From Streptomyces sp. DG2A-72 (GTDB lineage Bacteria; Actinomycetota; Actinomycetes; Streptomycetales; Streptomycetaceae), in contig NZ_JASTLC010000001.1 in assembly GCF_030499575.1 (NCBI RefSeq), positions 8,518,001-8,582,000 on the forward strand: 64,000 nucleotides of DNA, written 5' to 3'. Positions within the stretch are counted from its first letter, which is position 1. Every line of letters begins with the position of its first letter. This document shows, piece by piece, positions 1-8,629 of this stretch. Both the position numbers and the translations under genes were made by a program. Below the pieces are notes generated by a model. That model was not told where the DNA came from and did not search any database. It saw only the letters and a list, made by a program, of their open reading frames with translations.

Positions 1-1106
1 ACGACGGCCCCGAGCGTCTCCCGAGCCGCAGTCTGCCGCTCGGCTCGCTCTTCTCGCGCCGCCTGCGCTGGTCCCTGGCCGGGCTCGTGCTGAGCGTCGT
101 CGGCCTGGCGGTGGCGTCGTGGCTGACCACCGGTGATCACCCCCTGCACGCCGCCTACCTCACCCTCCTCGACCTCTTCGCCATCGGCGACCCGGCCCTC
201 GGCGGTCCCACGGCCCGCCAGGTCCTCCAACTCCTGTCCGGCCTGACGGGACTGCTCCTGTTGCCTGTGCTGCTCGCTGCCGTACTGGAAGGACTCGGCA
301 CCTTCCGCACCGCATCCGCCCTGCGCCGCCCGCCGCGCGGTCTGTCCGGCCACGTCGTCCTGCTCGGGCTCGGCAAGATCGGTACCCGCGTCCTGGCCCG
401 GCTGTGCGAACTCGGTATCCCGGTGGTGTGCGTGGAGGAGGACCCCGAGGCACGCGGCATTCCGCTGGCGCGCAGACTGCACGTGCCCACCGTGATCGGC
501 GACGTGACCCAGGAGGGCGTGCTGGAGGCCGCGAAGGTCCACCGCGCGCATGCACTGCTTGCCGTGACCAGCAGCGATACCACCAATCTCGAAGCCGCCC
601 TGTACGCCCGATCCGTACAGCCGGCCCTGCGTGTGTCACTGCGTCTGTACGACGACGCCTTCGCCCTCGCTGTCTACCGCACCCTGCGCGCCGCCCACCC
701 CCGGGCCCTCACCCGCAGCCGGAGCGTGTCCACCCTCGCCGCGCCCGCGTTCGCCGGGGCGATGATGGGCCGCCGGATCCTCGGCGCGATCCCCGTCGAG
801 CGCCGAGTCCTCCTGTTCGCCGCGCTCGACGTGGCGGGGCATCCGCGGCTGGAGGGCCGCACGGTCGCGGAGTCGTTCCGCCCCGGTGCATGGCGCGTCC
901 TGGCCATCGACTCCGCCGCCCCCGACGCACGCCTGCCCGACCTCGCGGCCTCACCGTCGTACGACGGCACCGAGCACCCCAGTGGCCTCCTCTGGGACCT
1001 GCATCCCGGCTACGTCCTGCGACCGCAGGACCGCGTGGTGCTGGCCGCCACTCGCCAGGGCCTGGCCGAACTCCTGAGTGCCGGCTCGGGGACCCGCCGA
1101 CGTTGA
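1..1106 (+). CDS. RCK/TrkA-N NAD-binding ion channel protein (5' end outside window)
   Basis: The reading frame is open from the left edge, so this is the C-terminal part of a larger protein. It shows two hydrophobic segments with a pore-like stretch between them (LLDLFAIGDPA), followed by a TrkA-N Rossmann domain (VVLLGLGKIGTRVL, then VVCVEEDP and a VIGDVT segment). A second regulatory lobe ends near YVLRPQDRVVLAATR. Family knowledge suggests a potassium-channel-like membrane protein gated by a cytoplasmic NAD-binding RCK domain. The canonical TxGYGD selectivity filter is not visible, so ion selectivity is uncertain. A GTG in frame at 87 exists but sits inside the first membrane segment and is unlikely to be the true start. 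Confidence 0.75.
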   Translation, partial: DGPERLPSRSLPLGSLFSRRLRWSLAGLVLSVVGLAVASWLTTGDHPLHAAYLTLLDLFAIGDPALGGPTARQVLQLLSGLTGLLLLPVLLAAVLEGLGTFRTASALRRPPRGLSGHVVLLGLGKIGTRVLARLCELGIPVVCVEEDPEARGIPLARRLHVPTVIGDVTQEGVLEAAKVHRAHALLAVTSSDTTNLEAALYARSVQPALRVSLRLYDDAFALAVYRTLRAAHPRALTRSRSVSTLAAPAFAGAMMGRRILGAIPVERRVLLFAALDVAGHPRLEGRTVAESFRPGAWRVLAIDSAAPDARLPDLAASPSYDGTEHPSGLLWDLHPGYVLRPQDRVVLAATRQGLAELLSAGSGTRRR

Positions 1107-1533
1107 CTCCTGTTGCGCCAACGGGCGGCTGGACGGCACCCGGCGGGCGGCCGGTGCCGTCGTACGGCTGCGACCTGGAAGCCGTACCGACCGCCGGCAA
1201 AAAGCGCTGCCGGCCCGGAACGGCGGGCAACAGACCAGACGGCCCACTGCCCGCTCCGTGTGCTGTGCGCCGGCTCCTCGTCGGTCGTCCTTCGGGAAGG
1301 CGCCCGTCCCTGTCGGCCGGCGCGGCAAGCTCGCCCGCTGGCTCGGTGAGCACGGCGAACCGGAGACCGCTGGTCCACAAGGAGTATGAGCACGCCGGTG
1401 AACGCGCCCGACAGACACCGGCAATCTTGATGCGCTGGTCATACCGGCTCTCTCACCGGCCCGGGGGTCTGCCACTCTTGTCCCTCGTGCGTCAGGAATA
1501 CGCCAGCAGGGCGTCAAGAGCAGGGGAGGCCGG
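1107..1533. other. Intergenic region, no gene recognised
   Basis: These 427 bases separate the channel gene from the PucR regulator. Open frames exist on both strands but have no recognisable protein features or ribosome binding sites. The only supported element is the AGGGGAGG ribosome binding site at about 1521-1529, serving the GTG start at 1534. Confidence 0.5.
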
Positions 1534-2595
1534 GTGACCGGGCGTGAGGTACCCGACGAATATCTGGAGGGCTATGCCCAGATATTGGCCGAGGCGTGCG
1601 TGACAGGCCGCCGCCTCACGCGGGACGAGCTGGAGTCCCTGCGAAACCGGGGAGAGCGCGCCGCCGAGGCCGGGCTCGGGCTACGGACTCTCGTCCGTCG
1701 GCATCTGTCCGTGACCCGCGGGAGCTGGCCCACCCTCTCTCCCACGGACGCCGATAGCGTGCTCGCCGTCGTGGAGCAGGCGATCGACGCCTTCGCCGAA
1801 GGACACGAACGCGCACAGAGGCTCGCCGTGCGGCAGGAGGAGGCCATGCGCCGGGAGTTCATCGATGACCTCCTCTACGGCCGCAGCGACCTGGGCCGCC
1901 TGGCCGAACGTGCCGAGCGCTTCGGGCTGCTCCTTTCCCGGGCCCATGCGGTCGCGGTCGCCCAGGGCGGCAAACCGGTGGAGGACACGCACCCGGCCAC
2001 CCGGCAGGTGGAGAGCGCCCTGATCAGCAGATTCGGTGAGCGGCGCATCCTGCTCACCACCAAGGACGGGCGGCTGGTCTGCATCGCCCCCGGAGAGCAG
2101 GACGAGGTCCTGACGTTCTTCGCCAAACAGGCGCACGCAGCCACCGAAGGTGGCCAGGTCGCCATCGGACGCCCCCACCCGGGTGCCGGCGGAGTTGTCC
2201 ACTCCTACGAAGAGGCCCTCAACGCCCTTGACCTGGCCGACCGGCTGCACATTGACGAGCCGGTACTGCGCGCCGCCGACCTCCTCGTCTACCCGGTGCT
2301 GACCCGCGACCGGCAGGCCATGGCCGACCTCGTGCGCAACACCCTGGGCCCACTGCAGTCCGCGCGCGGCGGCGCCCGGCCGCTCGTCGACACGCTCACC
2401 GCGTACTTCGACTCGGGTTGTGTCGCGGCCGAAGCGGCCCGCCGCCTGAGCCTGAGCGTGCGCGCCTTCACCTACCGCCTGGAGCGCATCCACAAGCTCA
2501 CCGGCGCCAACCCGGCCGACTCCGTCCACCGCTACACCCTGCAGACCGCGGTGATCGGCGCTCGGCTCCTGGACTGGCCGGACAGCGACGTGTGA
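1534..2595 (+). CDS. PucR/CdaR-family transcriptional regulator
   Basis: A 353-residue cytoplasmic regulator. The N-terminal half is helical and resembles the RsbT-antagonist-like or sensor segment of these proteins. A GGDEF-like/CdaR region occupies the middle (about 120-240). The C-terminus carries the PucR-type HTH: a stretch reading YFDSGCVAAEAARRLSLS followed by VRAFTYRLERIHKLTG, the diagnostic 'N/H-x-YRLxRI' helix. The GTG start at 1534 has GGGGAGG at suitable spacing. PucR proteins often respond to nitrogen or purine signals. The purine genes here start 4.8 kb away with the ion-transport operon in between, so a regulatory link is only a possibility. Confidence 0.85.
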   Translation: MTGREVPDEYLEGYAQILAEACVTGRRLTRDELESLRNRGERAAEAGLGLRTLVRRHLSVTRGSWPTLSPTDADSVLAVVEQAIDAFAEGHERAQRLAVRQEEAMRREFIDDLLYGRSDLGRLAERAERFGLLLSRAHAVAVAQGGKPVEDTHPATRQVESALISRFGERRILLTTKDGRLVCIAPGEQDEVLTFFAKQAHAATEGGQVAIGRPHPGAGGVVHSYEEALNALDLADRLHIDEPVLRAADLLVYPVLTRDRQAMADLVRNTLGPLQSARGGARPLVDTLTAYFDSGCVAAEAARRLSLSVRAFTYRLERIHKLTGANPADSVHRYTLQTAVIGARLLDWPDSDV

Positions 2596-2754
2596 CCTCG
2601 CCTTGCGTCGCCTCGCGCAGTACGAGGGTCCCCGGCGTGGTTGCCGAGGTACGGAAGGCAAGCAGGGCAGGACTGTGCCGAGAACGGTCCGCGACCCGGA
2701 CGTGGTGAGCCCGCAGAATCGGTGCATGGCTCAGGGCAGACGGAGGGCGTGTCG

Positions 2755-2982
2755 ATGCTTGTGGTGATCCTCGGGGCGGGTCTTGCCGTGCTCATGGCCT
2801 GGGCGATCGGAGTTCTCGTCCGGCGGGAACGCCGACGGCTCGGGACCAGCCCGGAGGCGCAGCGGATCGAGGCGGCCGCCACACGGAGTATTCGCGACAC
2901 GCGGCGCCGTGTCCGAGCCCTGCACCATCTTGGCGGGGCGGCGGGGATCGGCCGCCTGGACGACCGAGACGTGAAGCACTGA
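2755..2982 (+). CDS. Small single-pass membrane protein
   Basis: A 75-residue protein starting with a hydrophobic helix (MLVVILGAGLAVLMAWAIGV) followed by a basic arginine-rich cytoplasmic tail that ends in GIGRLDDRDVKH. The ATG at 2755 has GGAGGG seven bases upstream. The in-frame GTG at 2749 is too close to that site. This layout, a short membrane anchor plus a charged tail, is common among uncharacterised Streptomyces small proteins. No function is assigned. It is monocistronic as far as can be seen. Confidence 0.6.
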   Translation: MLVVILGAGLAVLMAWAIGVLVRRERRRLGTSPEAQRIEAAATRSIRDTRRRVRALHHLGGAAGIGRLDDRDVKH

Positions 2983-3415
2983 CGACAGCGAGTCGGCGGA
3001 GGCCGAGCCGAAACACAGATCCGAAGATCGCCCTCCCGAGCACGACTCGCAGCCTTGAATGACCTGTCACTGAACCCGGGTTCAGCGGGGTGACCAGCGA
3101 TCCAGCACCTGCCGCCACGATCGCCGGAACGATCCCACGAGATGGCGGCACAAAGGGCCGGCCTGGGGCAGGGCGACAGAGGTCTCGTGGGTCATCGCCA
3201 GGAAGGACGCCCGCCCGTCCCGGGTCTGCAATGTCGTGCTCCATCGACAGCCGGGGCGATGGACGAGGAGGGAATGGACGAGATCGAGGCCCATACCCTG
3301 TCGTTGCCGGGCGTCGCAGACCCAGATGTCCAGGAGGCAAGGTCGTTCGACCCCTCAGACGGACCCACCCGGATCACCTCTCCCAGATGAGGCACGCTCA
3401 GGCGCTGCCGCCAGT
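2983..3415. other. Intergenic region with no convincing gene
   Basis: About 430 bases between a plus-strand and a minus-strand gene. Overlapping open frames exist on both strands, but none has conserved motifs, membrane segments or a ribosome binding site. Minus-strand frames at about 3082-3420 give fragments such as FLAMTHETSVALPQAGPLC that look somewhat protein-like and change frame, so a decayed gene is possible but unproven. Confidence 0.4.
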
Positions 3416-3715
3416 TCAATGACGTCCACCTTTCCGGTTCTCCGCCTTGTCCGCTTCCGGCCCGGTGGACAGGTTGACGACGTGGGCGACGAGTGCCCCG
3501 GCCAGCAGCGCCCACGCCACGGAGGCGGTTCCGGCTGCCCGCCAGCCGCCGATGCAGAGAAGCACCGCCACGGTTGCTCCCGTAGCCATCGGTCGGCGGC
3601 GGGCAAGGAAGTACCACTGCCGGCGTGCGCTTCCCGGGTGGCGCATCTCCACCAGCGCGGTTCGGATCACCAGCAGGGCGATGACGGCCACGGGTGTCAC
3701 CAGCGACGTGTTCAT
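3416..3715 (-). CDS. Small polytopic membrane protein, last gene of the ion-transport operon
   Basis: A 99-residue hydrophobic protein (MNTSLVTPVAVIALLVIRTAL at the start, further helices near VAVLLCIGGWRAAG and VAWALLAGALVAHVVNL), so about three membrane segments with a charged C-terminus. An excellent AAGGAGGT site lies upstream of the ATG at 3715. It follows the SLC13-type permease gene on the same strand by 62 bases and probably belongs to the same transcript. No family is recognised. The context suggests an accessory of ion transport, which is inference only. Confidence 0.6.
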   Translation of the reverse strand: MNTSLVTPVAVIALLVIRTALVEMRHPGSARRQWYFLARRRPMATGATVAVLLCIGGWRAAGTASVAWALLAGALVAHVVNLSTGPEADKAENRKGGRH

Positions 3716-3777
3716 GCGTGTACCTACCTCCTTACGGTCCAGGCGGCCGTTCCCGTGGTGGCTCCGCAGACGACAGG

Positions 3778-5076
3778 TCAGGCGAGCGCGAAGTAGCGCA
3801 GCCACACATAGCCGAGGGCGATGGACACGGTGACGAAGGTGACGGCCAGGCCGTACTTGGTGAACTGCCAGAAGGAGATGGGCTGGCGGTTGCGTTCGGC
3901 GATGCCGAGCACGACGACGTTGGCCGAGGCGCCGATGGCGGTGGCGTTGCCGCCGAGGTCGGCGCCGAGGGCGAGCGCCCACCACATGACGTGGTCGCTG
4001 CCGCCACCCATGTTCTGGACGAGGTCGCTGGTGATGGGGGCCATGGTGGCGACGTACGGAATGTTGTCGACGATGCCGGAGAGGACGGCGGAGGCGCTCA
4101 GCAGGGTGATGGAGCCGCCGAGTTCGTTGTCGCCGATCGCGTCGGCCAGGGACTTGGAGACCTCGCCGATCACGCCGGTCTCGATCAGACCGCCGATCAT
4201 GATGAAGAGCCCGGCGAAGAAGGCCAGGGTGGGCCACTCCACCTCCTTGAGCACGTCACCGGTGTCCGCCGAGGAGATGGCGATGAGCAGTCCGGCGCCG
4301 AGCAGGGCGACGACGCTCGGCTCGTAGTGCAGCACTGGATGCAGGACGAAGCCCGCCACCACCAGCAGGAGCACGATCAGGCCCTGAACGAGGAGTCGGG
4401 GATCGTGAATGGCCTCGCGTTCTTCCAGCTCCATGATCTCGGCGGCGCGATCTTCGTCGTAGATGAAGGCTTTGCGGAACATCACGCGGCACATCAGGAC
4501 GAAGACGACGAGCAGGATCGCCGAGATCGGGGCGAGGTGGACCAGGAAGTCGTTGAACGTGAGGCCGGCGCGGCTGGCGATGATGATGTTGGGCGGGTCG
4601 CCGACCAGGGTCGCGGTGCCGCCGATGTTCGAGGCCATGACCTCGGCGATGAGGAACGGGGCGGCGGGCAGGGCCAGACGCTCGCACACCAGCAGCGTGA
4701 CGGGTGCGATGAGCAGGACCGTCGTCACGTTGTCCAGCAGCGCCGACGCGACCGCCGTGATGACGACGAGCATGGCCATGACCCGGAAGGGTTTGGCGCG
4801 TGCCCGCTTCACGGACCAGATCGCCAGGTACTCGAACATGCCCGTCTTCTTCAGCACGCCGACGATCATCATCATGCCCAGCAGCAGGAAGATGACGTTC
4901 CAGTCGATCCCGGAATGCTCGGAGTAGAAGGCCGACTTGTCGTCGGTCGCCCTGATGGCCAGCATCAAGCCCGCGCCGCCGAGCGCAACCGCGACGCGGT
5001 GGATCTTCTCGCTGATGATCAGGGCGTACGCGCCGACGAAGACGACGATCGCTGCCCAGCTGTGCCAGTCGTTCAC
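3778..5076 (-). CDS. SLC13/ArsB-NhaD family ion permease
   Basis: A 432-residue integral membrane protein of the ion transporter superfamily that includes ArsB, NhaD and SLC13. Diagnostic elements are the two re-entrant loop motifs: TATLVGDPPNIIIASRAGL in the first half and DIVDNIPYVATMAP-type sequence with ALGADLGGNATAIGASANV in the second, with about 11-12 helices overall. Substrate could be Na+/H+ exchange or an anion. The family motif does not decide between them. The GTG at 5076 follows GGAGG directly and is preferred. A longer reading frame to 5163 merely runs into the decayed CBS gene. The operon partner is the CPA1 antiporter upstream. Confidence 0.85.
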   Translation of the reverse strand: MNDWHSWAAIVVFVGAYALIISEKIHRVAVALGGAGLMLAIRATDDKSAFYSEHSGIDWNVIFLLLGMMMIVGVLKKTGMFEYLAIWSVKRARAKPFRVMAMLVVITAVASALLDNVTTVLLIAPVTLLVCERLALPAAPFLIAEVMASNIGGTATLVGDPPNIIIASRAGLTFNDFLVHLAPISAILLVVFVLMCRVMFRKAFIYDEDRAAEIMELEEREAIHDPRLLVQGLIVLLLVVAGFVLHPVLHYEPSVVALLGAGLLIAISSADTGDVLKEVEWPTLAFFAGLFIMIGGLIETGVIGEVSKSLADAIGDNELGGSITLLSASAVLSGIVDNIPYVATMAPITSDLVQNMGGGSDHVMWWALALGADLGGNATAIGASANVVVLGIAERNRQPISFWQFTKYGLAVTFVTVSIALGYVWLRYFALA

Positions 5077-5376
5077 GGTCCTCCGATGAAGTGCTCCAAA
5101 AGCGCGGTGTCCTTGCGGGCCATCAGCACGGCGATCTGCGAAGGCGGAGCGTCCGGCCGACAACCGCGGGCGTGATACGGCCGCGCAGCCACTCGGTCAC
5201 CGACCGTCCGGTCAACGCCTCCCTGGCCTCCTTGCCGAAGTGATCGTCGACCACAGAGGCAGGAATCGGCCCAGCAGCGCGGGCGACTCTTCCCGTAACA
5301 GCAGCCGGGCCGCGTCGAGCGCGTCGTCGTAGGCGGACGAGCTGGGGTAGGAGGTGGCCAGATCATGTGCGCGCAT
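5073..5376 (-). pseudogene. Decayed CBS-domain protein gene
   Basis: Reading from the ATG at 5376 gives MRAHDLATSYPSSS followed by DDALDAARLLL, the usual beginning of Streptomyces CBS-pair proteins encoded beside these permeases. The frame stops after about 50 codons. A second frame carries VDDHFGKEAREALTGRSVTEWL, and a third ends with PDAPPSQIAVLMARKDTALL, matching the end of CBS proteins (ALMARxxSPLVAV). The total length is also too short for two CBS motifs, so both frameshifts and internal deletion are present. It overlaps the 3' end of the antiporter gene (5363) and abuts the permease start (5076), placing it in the middle of the operon. Confidence 0.7.
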
Positions 5377-6604
5377 CGGCGTGGTGCTCCTTCGGCTGTG
5401 CGTCGGCGTCCTCGCGCCCGGACGGGATTCCGGCCAGCTCGTCGACGTCGAACGCGCGGGCGATCGGCACGTCCGTCGAGCTGTGCGCGATGATCGAGAA
5501 GGCGATGCACACCGCTATCAGCGTGAACGCCTCTTCCGCCCGCGGGATACCGGACTGCAGCACCAGCAGGCCGTAGACCACCGACGCGAAGCCCTTCGGG
5601 CCGAACCAGGCCGCCACCAGCCTCTCCTTGCGGGAGAGGCTCGTACCGATCAGCGACAGCAGCAGCGAAGCCGGCCGGATCAGCACGATCGCCAGGACCA
5701 CCGCCACGTAGCCGCCGAACGACAGGTCGCCGAAGAGTTGCGGAGTCAGCAGCGCACCGAACACCAGCAGTGCCGCGAACTTCGCCAGCTCCGCCAGCGC
5801 CTCGCCCAGCGGCTCGAACGACTCCTTCGCCTCCGCGGACACGTGCACCAGCGCCGCGCCCGCCGAGAACGCCGCCAGGTACGGGTTGGCGTGGGTGAGG
5901 TGGCAGACCGCGTACAGGATGATCCCGGTCGCCAGTGGCAGCAGCGGTTGCAGCTTCGGCTCGGCGCCCAGGAGGCGCAGGCGCATCAGCGCGTTGACGA
6001 GGAGTGGCAGCGCGACGCCGAAGACGAGGCCCAGCAGCAGCTCCAGGACGATCTTCCCGGGGGATGCCTCAGCACTGTCGGCCGTCGGACCGGCGGCCGC
6101 GATCAGGATGAGGACGACCGGCAGGGCGAGCCCGTCGTTGATGCCGCTCTCCACGTTCAGCAACTGCCGCAGCTTCGCCGGCACTTCCCTGCGTCCGACG
6201 ATCGCCGAGGCGAACACCGGGTCGGTCGGCGCCAGGACGGCTCCGACCAGGAACGAGGTCGTCCAGTCCAGGCCCACCAGGAAGTGCGTGACCAGGGCCA
6301 TGAAGACGAACGCCAGCGGCATGCCCAGCCCGAGGGCACGGGCGGGGTTCTTCCAGTTGGCCCGCAGCTTGGGCAGCGACACGTGCATGCCGTCGGTGAA
6401 CAGCACCGCGAACAGCGCCAGATCGGCCGTCACGTGCACGATCTCGCTGTCCGGCGTGATGTGGATCAGCCCAAGAAAGCCATCACTGACCAGGGCTCCG
6501 CCGACCAGGAAGAGGAAGGAGGTGGAGAGCACCGTCCGTGCCGCCAGGCCGGACAACAGCACCGCCACCAGCAGTGCGGCACCGAACACCGCTACGAGCA
6601 CCAT
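5363..6604 (-). CDS. CPA1-type cation:proton antiporter
   Basis: A 413-residue membrane protein with about 12 helices and the monovalent cation:proton antiporter core: GAVLAPTDPVFASAIVG (the TD motif) and LLNVESGINDGLALPVVLIL (the ESGxND motif carrying the paired acidic residues). The C-terminus becomes hydrophilic (ELAGIPSGREDADAQ). It should exchange Na+ or K+ for H+ across the membrane. The ATG at 6604 is chosen because the hydrophobic N-terminus begins there. A GTG nine bases upstream is equally possible and the ribosome binding site is weak. First gene of the minus-strand ion-transport operon. Confidence 0.88.
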   Translation of the reverse strand: MVLVAVFGAALLVAVLLSGLAARTVLSTSFLFLVGGALVSDGFLGLIHITPDSEIVHVTADLALFAVLFTDGMHVSLPKLRANWKNPARALGLGMPLAFVFMALVTHFLVGLDWTTSFLVGAVLAPTDPVFASAIVGRREVPAKLRQLLNVESGINDGLALPVVLILIAAAGPTADSAEASPGKIVLELLLGLVFGVALPLLVNALMRLRLLGAEPKLQPLLPLATGIILYAVCHLTHANPYLAAFSAGAALVHVSAEAKESFEPLGEALAELAKFAALLVFGALLTPQLFGDLSFGGYVAVVLAIVLIRPASLLLSLIGTSLSRKERLVAAWFGPKGFASVVYGLLVLQSGIPRAEEAFTLIAVCIAFSIIAHSSTDVPIARAFDVDELAGIPSGREDADAQPKEHHADART

Positions 6605-7357
6605 GACGGACACCCCGATCGGAAGAGAGATTGATCCCCTGCTCGCCGACCAGGCTTCCCGGCACACCGGGGCGAACCCTACCTGTCCTTGACGCGTTTT
6701 TGACAGATCGCCAACAGGCACACTGTGCTGGGTGCCATTGCCGGATCCCGGCAATGGCGAAGGCGTGACCTGCGCCGACGCTGATTCTCAGGTGCGCCGG
6801 GAAGCCTGGGTCGGCAGTCGGCCGCCCTCTGCCCTGAAGCCGGGTGCCAGACCGTCCACCAGTCCGGCCGAGTTCCTCGCGCAGTGCGTCAACTCGGCGC
6901 CGGCTGGGCCGCGTACCTCTTGCCCTTCCAGCCTCCGCGGTGCTGGTGGCCGCGGGGACGTACCGCTTCAACGGCCGCCGGGATGCTGGGCGACTTCCTG
7001 CTCCTGCCGAGATTCCGGCCTGGCTTCTGCCTGCGGGTCACGCGTTGCAAGATCTCAGGCAGGCGCTCGGCGGCGACGGATGGGGGCACGCTCGACGGGA
7101 CGGCCGGATGTGAACGGCCGGCCTTTGGGTCCTGGTGCTGCGCGGGCGGCTTGGCCACGTGGAGGGCAGAGGGAGGTCATGGTCGGTTAGGGTCGCCTCG
7201 TGGGGACGAAGCGGCTCCGTCCCCGTGAAATTGATTGACCTCGGGTGCGTCGCGGCTGTGAAGGAGTCGGCTGATGCGTCCTCGTTGTGCCCTGATGTGC
7301 CCTCGCGGTGGGTGATCTGGGTAAAGGTGCAGGTCAGAGGCGTGTTCTGGGGGTACA
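6605..7357. other. Long intergenic region, no gene recognised
   Basis: About 750 bases between the divergent antiporter operon and the purine-associated genes. Open frames here have biased GC but no motifs, no ribosome binding sites and no plausible protein character. It should hold the promoters of both flanking units. I can identify neither with confidence. Confidence 0.5.
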
Positions 7358-7609
7358 GTGCGATTGAGAGTGGAGTTCACGACCGAGCCCTTCGACCTGG
7401 ACGAGGCACCCGCGCACGCGCTGGTGGCCCGCGAGGTCATCGAGGCCGCCGAGCTGGACGCGGTGGACGTCGGGCCGTTCGGCAACACGGCGGAAGGCCC
7501 CGCCGATGCCGTGCTCACCGCCGTGGACGCGCTGTTGCGCAAGACCTTGGAGTCGGGTGCCACCCGGGTCTCGCTCCAGGTCAATGTGATCGGGGAGGGT
7601 GAGCGGTGA
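7358..7609 (+). CDS. Conserved small protein preceding the purine catabolism genes
   Basis: An 83-residue acidic protein (VRLRVEFTTEPFDLDEAP at the start, VGPFGNTAEGPADAV in the middle, ATRVSLQVNVIG at the end). The alternating pattern suggests a small alpha-beta fold of ferredoxin type, like dimeric MTH1187/YkoF-type ligand binders, but I do not assign the family. The GTG at 7358 is preceded by a G-rich stretch. Its stop overlaps the GTG start of the next gene, so the two are translationally coupled and probably work together. Confidence 0.65.
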   Translation: MRLRVEFTTEPFDLDEAPAHALVAREVIEAAELDAVDVGPFGNTAEGPADAVLTAVDALLRKTLESGATRVSLQVNVIGEGER

Positions 7610-7968
7610 GTGAGGACGAGCCCTTCATCACGGCCGTGAAGCCGCTGGTCGACGCCATGGGCGGCATGATGCTCCCGCCCGACGAGGCCGGTCCCGACGA
7701 CGTCGTGCTCTCCTGGGACGGCGCCGACGTCGTCGCCGTACGGCTGCCGCAGCTGGCCGACTCCCTCGATCACATCCTGGCCGCCATGGAGCGCAAGCAG
7801 GGCAAGCCGCTGGCCGACCTGGACCGCAAGGCGAAGCAGGAGGTCGTACGGATACTGGAGGCGCGCGGCGCCTTCTCCGTGCGGCACGGTGTCGAGACCG
7901 TGGCGGGTGCGCTCGGCGTCAGCCGGTTCACCGTCTACAACTATCTGAACCGCGAGAAGGGGGCCTGA
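7606..7968 (+). CDS. Helix-turn-helix protein coupled to the purine cluster
   Basis: A 120-residue protein ending in a Fis/AraC-like HTH: GVETVAGALGVSRFTVYNYLNREKGA, split as GVETVAGALG and VSRFTVYNYLNREKG. The N-terminal part is acidic (AVRLPQLADSLDHILAAMERKQGK). The start overlaps the upstream stop (GTGA). Its position directly ahead of the uraD promoter suggests it helps control urate degradation genes, possibly through a ligand sensed with the 83-residue partner. This is inference from position and the HTH. Confidence 0.75.
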   Translation: MSEDEPFITAVKPLVDAMGGMMLPPDEAGPDDVVLSWDGADVVAVRLPQLADSLDHILAAMERKQGKPLADLDRKAKQEVVRILEARGAFSVRHGVETVAGALGVSRFTVYNYLNREKGA

Positions 7969-8021
7969 GCGCGAGGCTCAGGGGTCGGGGTCGCTCCGCC
8001 GGGCTTTGTTACCCGGAATTT

Positions 8022-8061
8022 TCAACAAAGTGTTGACGTCGTGTTTCGAAGGGCGTTAGCT
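8022..8061 (+). promoter_or_regulatory. uraD promoter with overlapping palindromic operator
   Basis: A -35 box TTGACG (8033-8038) and a -10 box TTAGCT (8056-8061) are separated by 17 bases. The palindrome TCAACA-AAG-TGTTGA (8022-8036) overlaps the -35 box, a typical repressor operator position. The likely regulated unit is uraD-uraH-urate oxidase. The regulator is not identified. IclR- or MarR-type purine regulators, or the HTH protein just upstream, are candidates. Confidence 0.6.
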
Positions 8062-8112
8062 AGCGGCAGCCCGCTCAAGCACGCACGGCCGGTTACGGCC
8101 ACGGAGGCTCCC

Positions 8113-8625
8113 GTGACTTCGACTTCCACGCCCCCGGGTCTGGCCCGGTTCAACGCCCTGGAGGAGCACGCGGCGTTCGCCGCACTGCACGAGGCCTGCG
8201 CCGCCACCGCCTGGGCCCGGCGACTGCTCGCCGCCCGCCCGTACGCCACCCCCGAGGACCTCTACGCCACCAGCGATGTCGCGATGGCCGAGCTGACCGC
8301 CGTAGACCTCGAAGAGGCGATGGCCGGGCACCCGCCGATCGGCCGCCCCAAGCCGGGCGATCCGGCCTCGGCCCGGGAGCAGCGCGGCATGGCCGGCGCC
8401 TCCGAGGGACTCAAGGCGGAGATGCTGGAACTGAACCTGGCCTACCAGGAGAAGTTCGGCCATGTCTTTCTGATCTGCGCAACCGGCCGGACCGGCGAGC
8501 AGATGCGGGACGCGGTCAAGGAGCGGATCGGGAACTCGCCGGAGCAGGAGCGGGAGATCGTCCGCACCGAGCTGGGGAAGATCAACCGGATCCGGCTCGC
8601 CCGACTCGTCGAAGAGGATGCCTGA
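8113..8625 (+). CDS. uraD: 2-oxo-4-hydroxy-4-carboxy-5-ureidoimidazoline decarboxylase
   Basis: A 170-residue cytosolic enzyme that converts OHCU to S-allantoin, the last step of urate breakdown. The signature GHPPIG sits at residues 72-77 (catalytic His at 73), with NALEEHAAFAALHEAC near the N-terminus and EKFGHVFLICATGRT at about 112-127, as in other OHCU decarboxylases. The GTG at 8113 is preceded by GGAGG with five bases spacing. The open frame continues upstream through the promoter and is not used. It is followed within a few bases by uraH and urate oxidase, giving all three steps from urate to allantoin in one operon. Confidence 0.93.
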   Translation: MTSTSTPPGLARFNALEEHAAFAALHEACAATAWARRLLAARPYATPEDLYATSDVAMAELTAVDLEEAMAGHPPIGRPKPGDPASAREQRGMAGASEGLKAEMLELNLAYQEKFGHVFLICATGRTGEQMRDAVKERIGNSPEQEREIVRTELGKINRIRLARLVEEDA

Positions 8626-8629
8626 CGCC

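Noticed and set aside
1534..2595. Assigning the PucR regulator to control of the urate cluster
   Set aside because: Six kilobases and an unrelated divergent operon separate them, so the link is not supported by the sequence.
3082..3420. A minus-strand gene in the region between 2983 and 3415
   Set aside because: Some phrases look protein-like, but frame changes, lack of a start signal and no recognised family prevented a gene call.
3694..5175. A long plus-strand open frame of nearly 500 codons opposite the SLC13 permease gene
   Set aside because: It is rich in Asp, Gly, Gln and His as expected for the complement of a membrane protein gene, has no motifs, and lies opposite a clear transporter.
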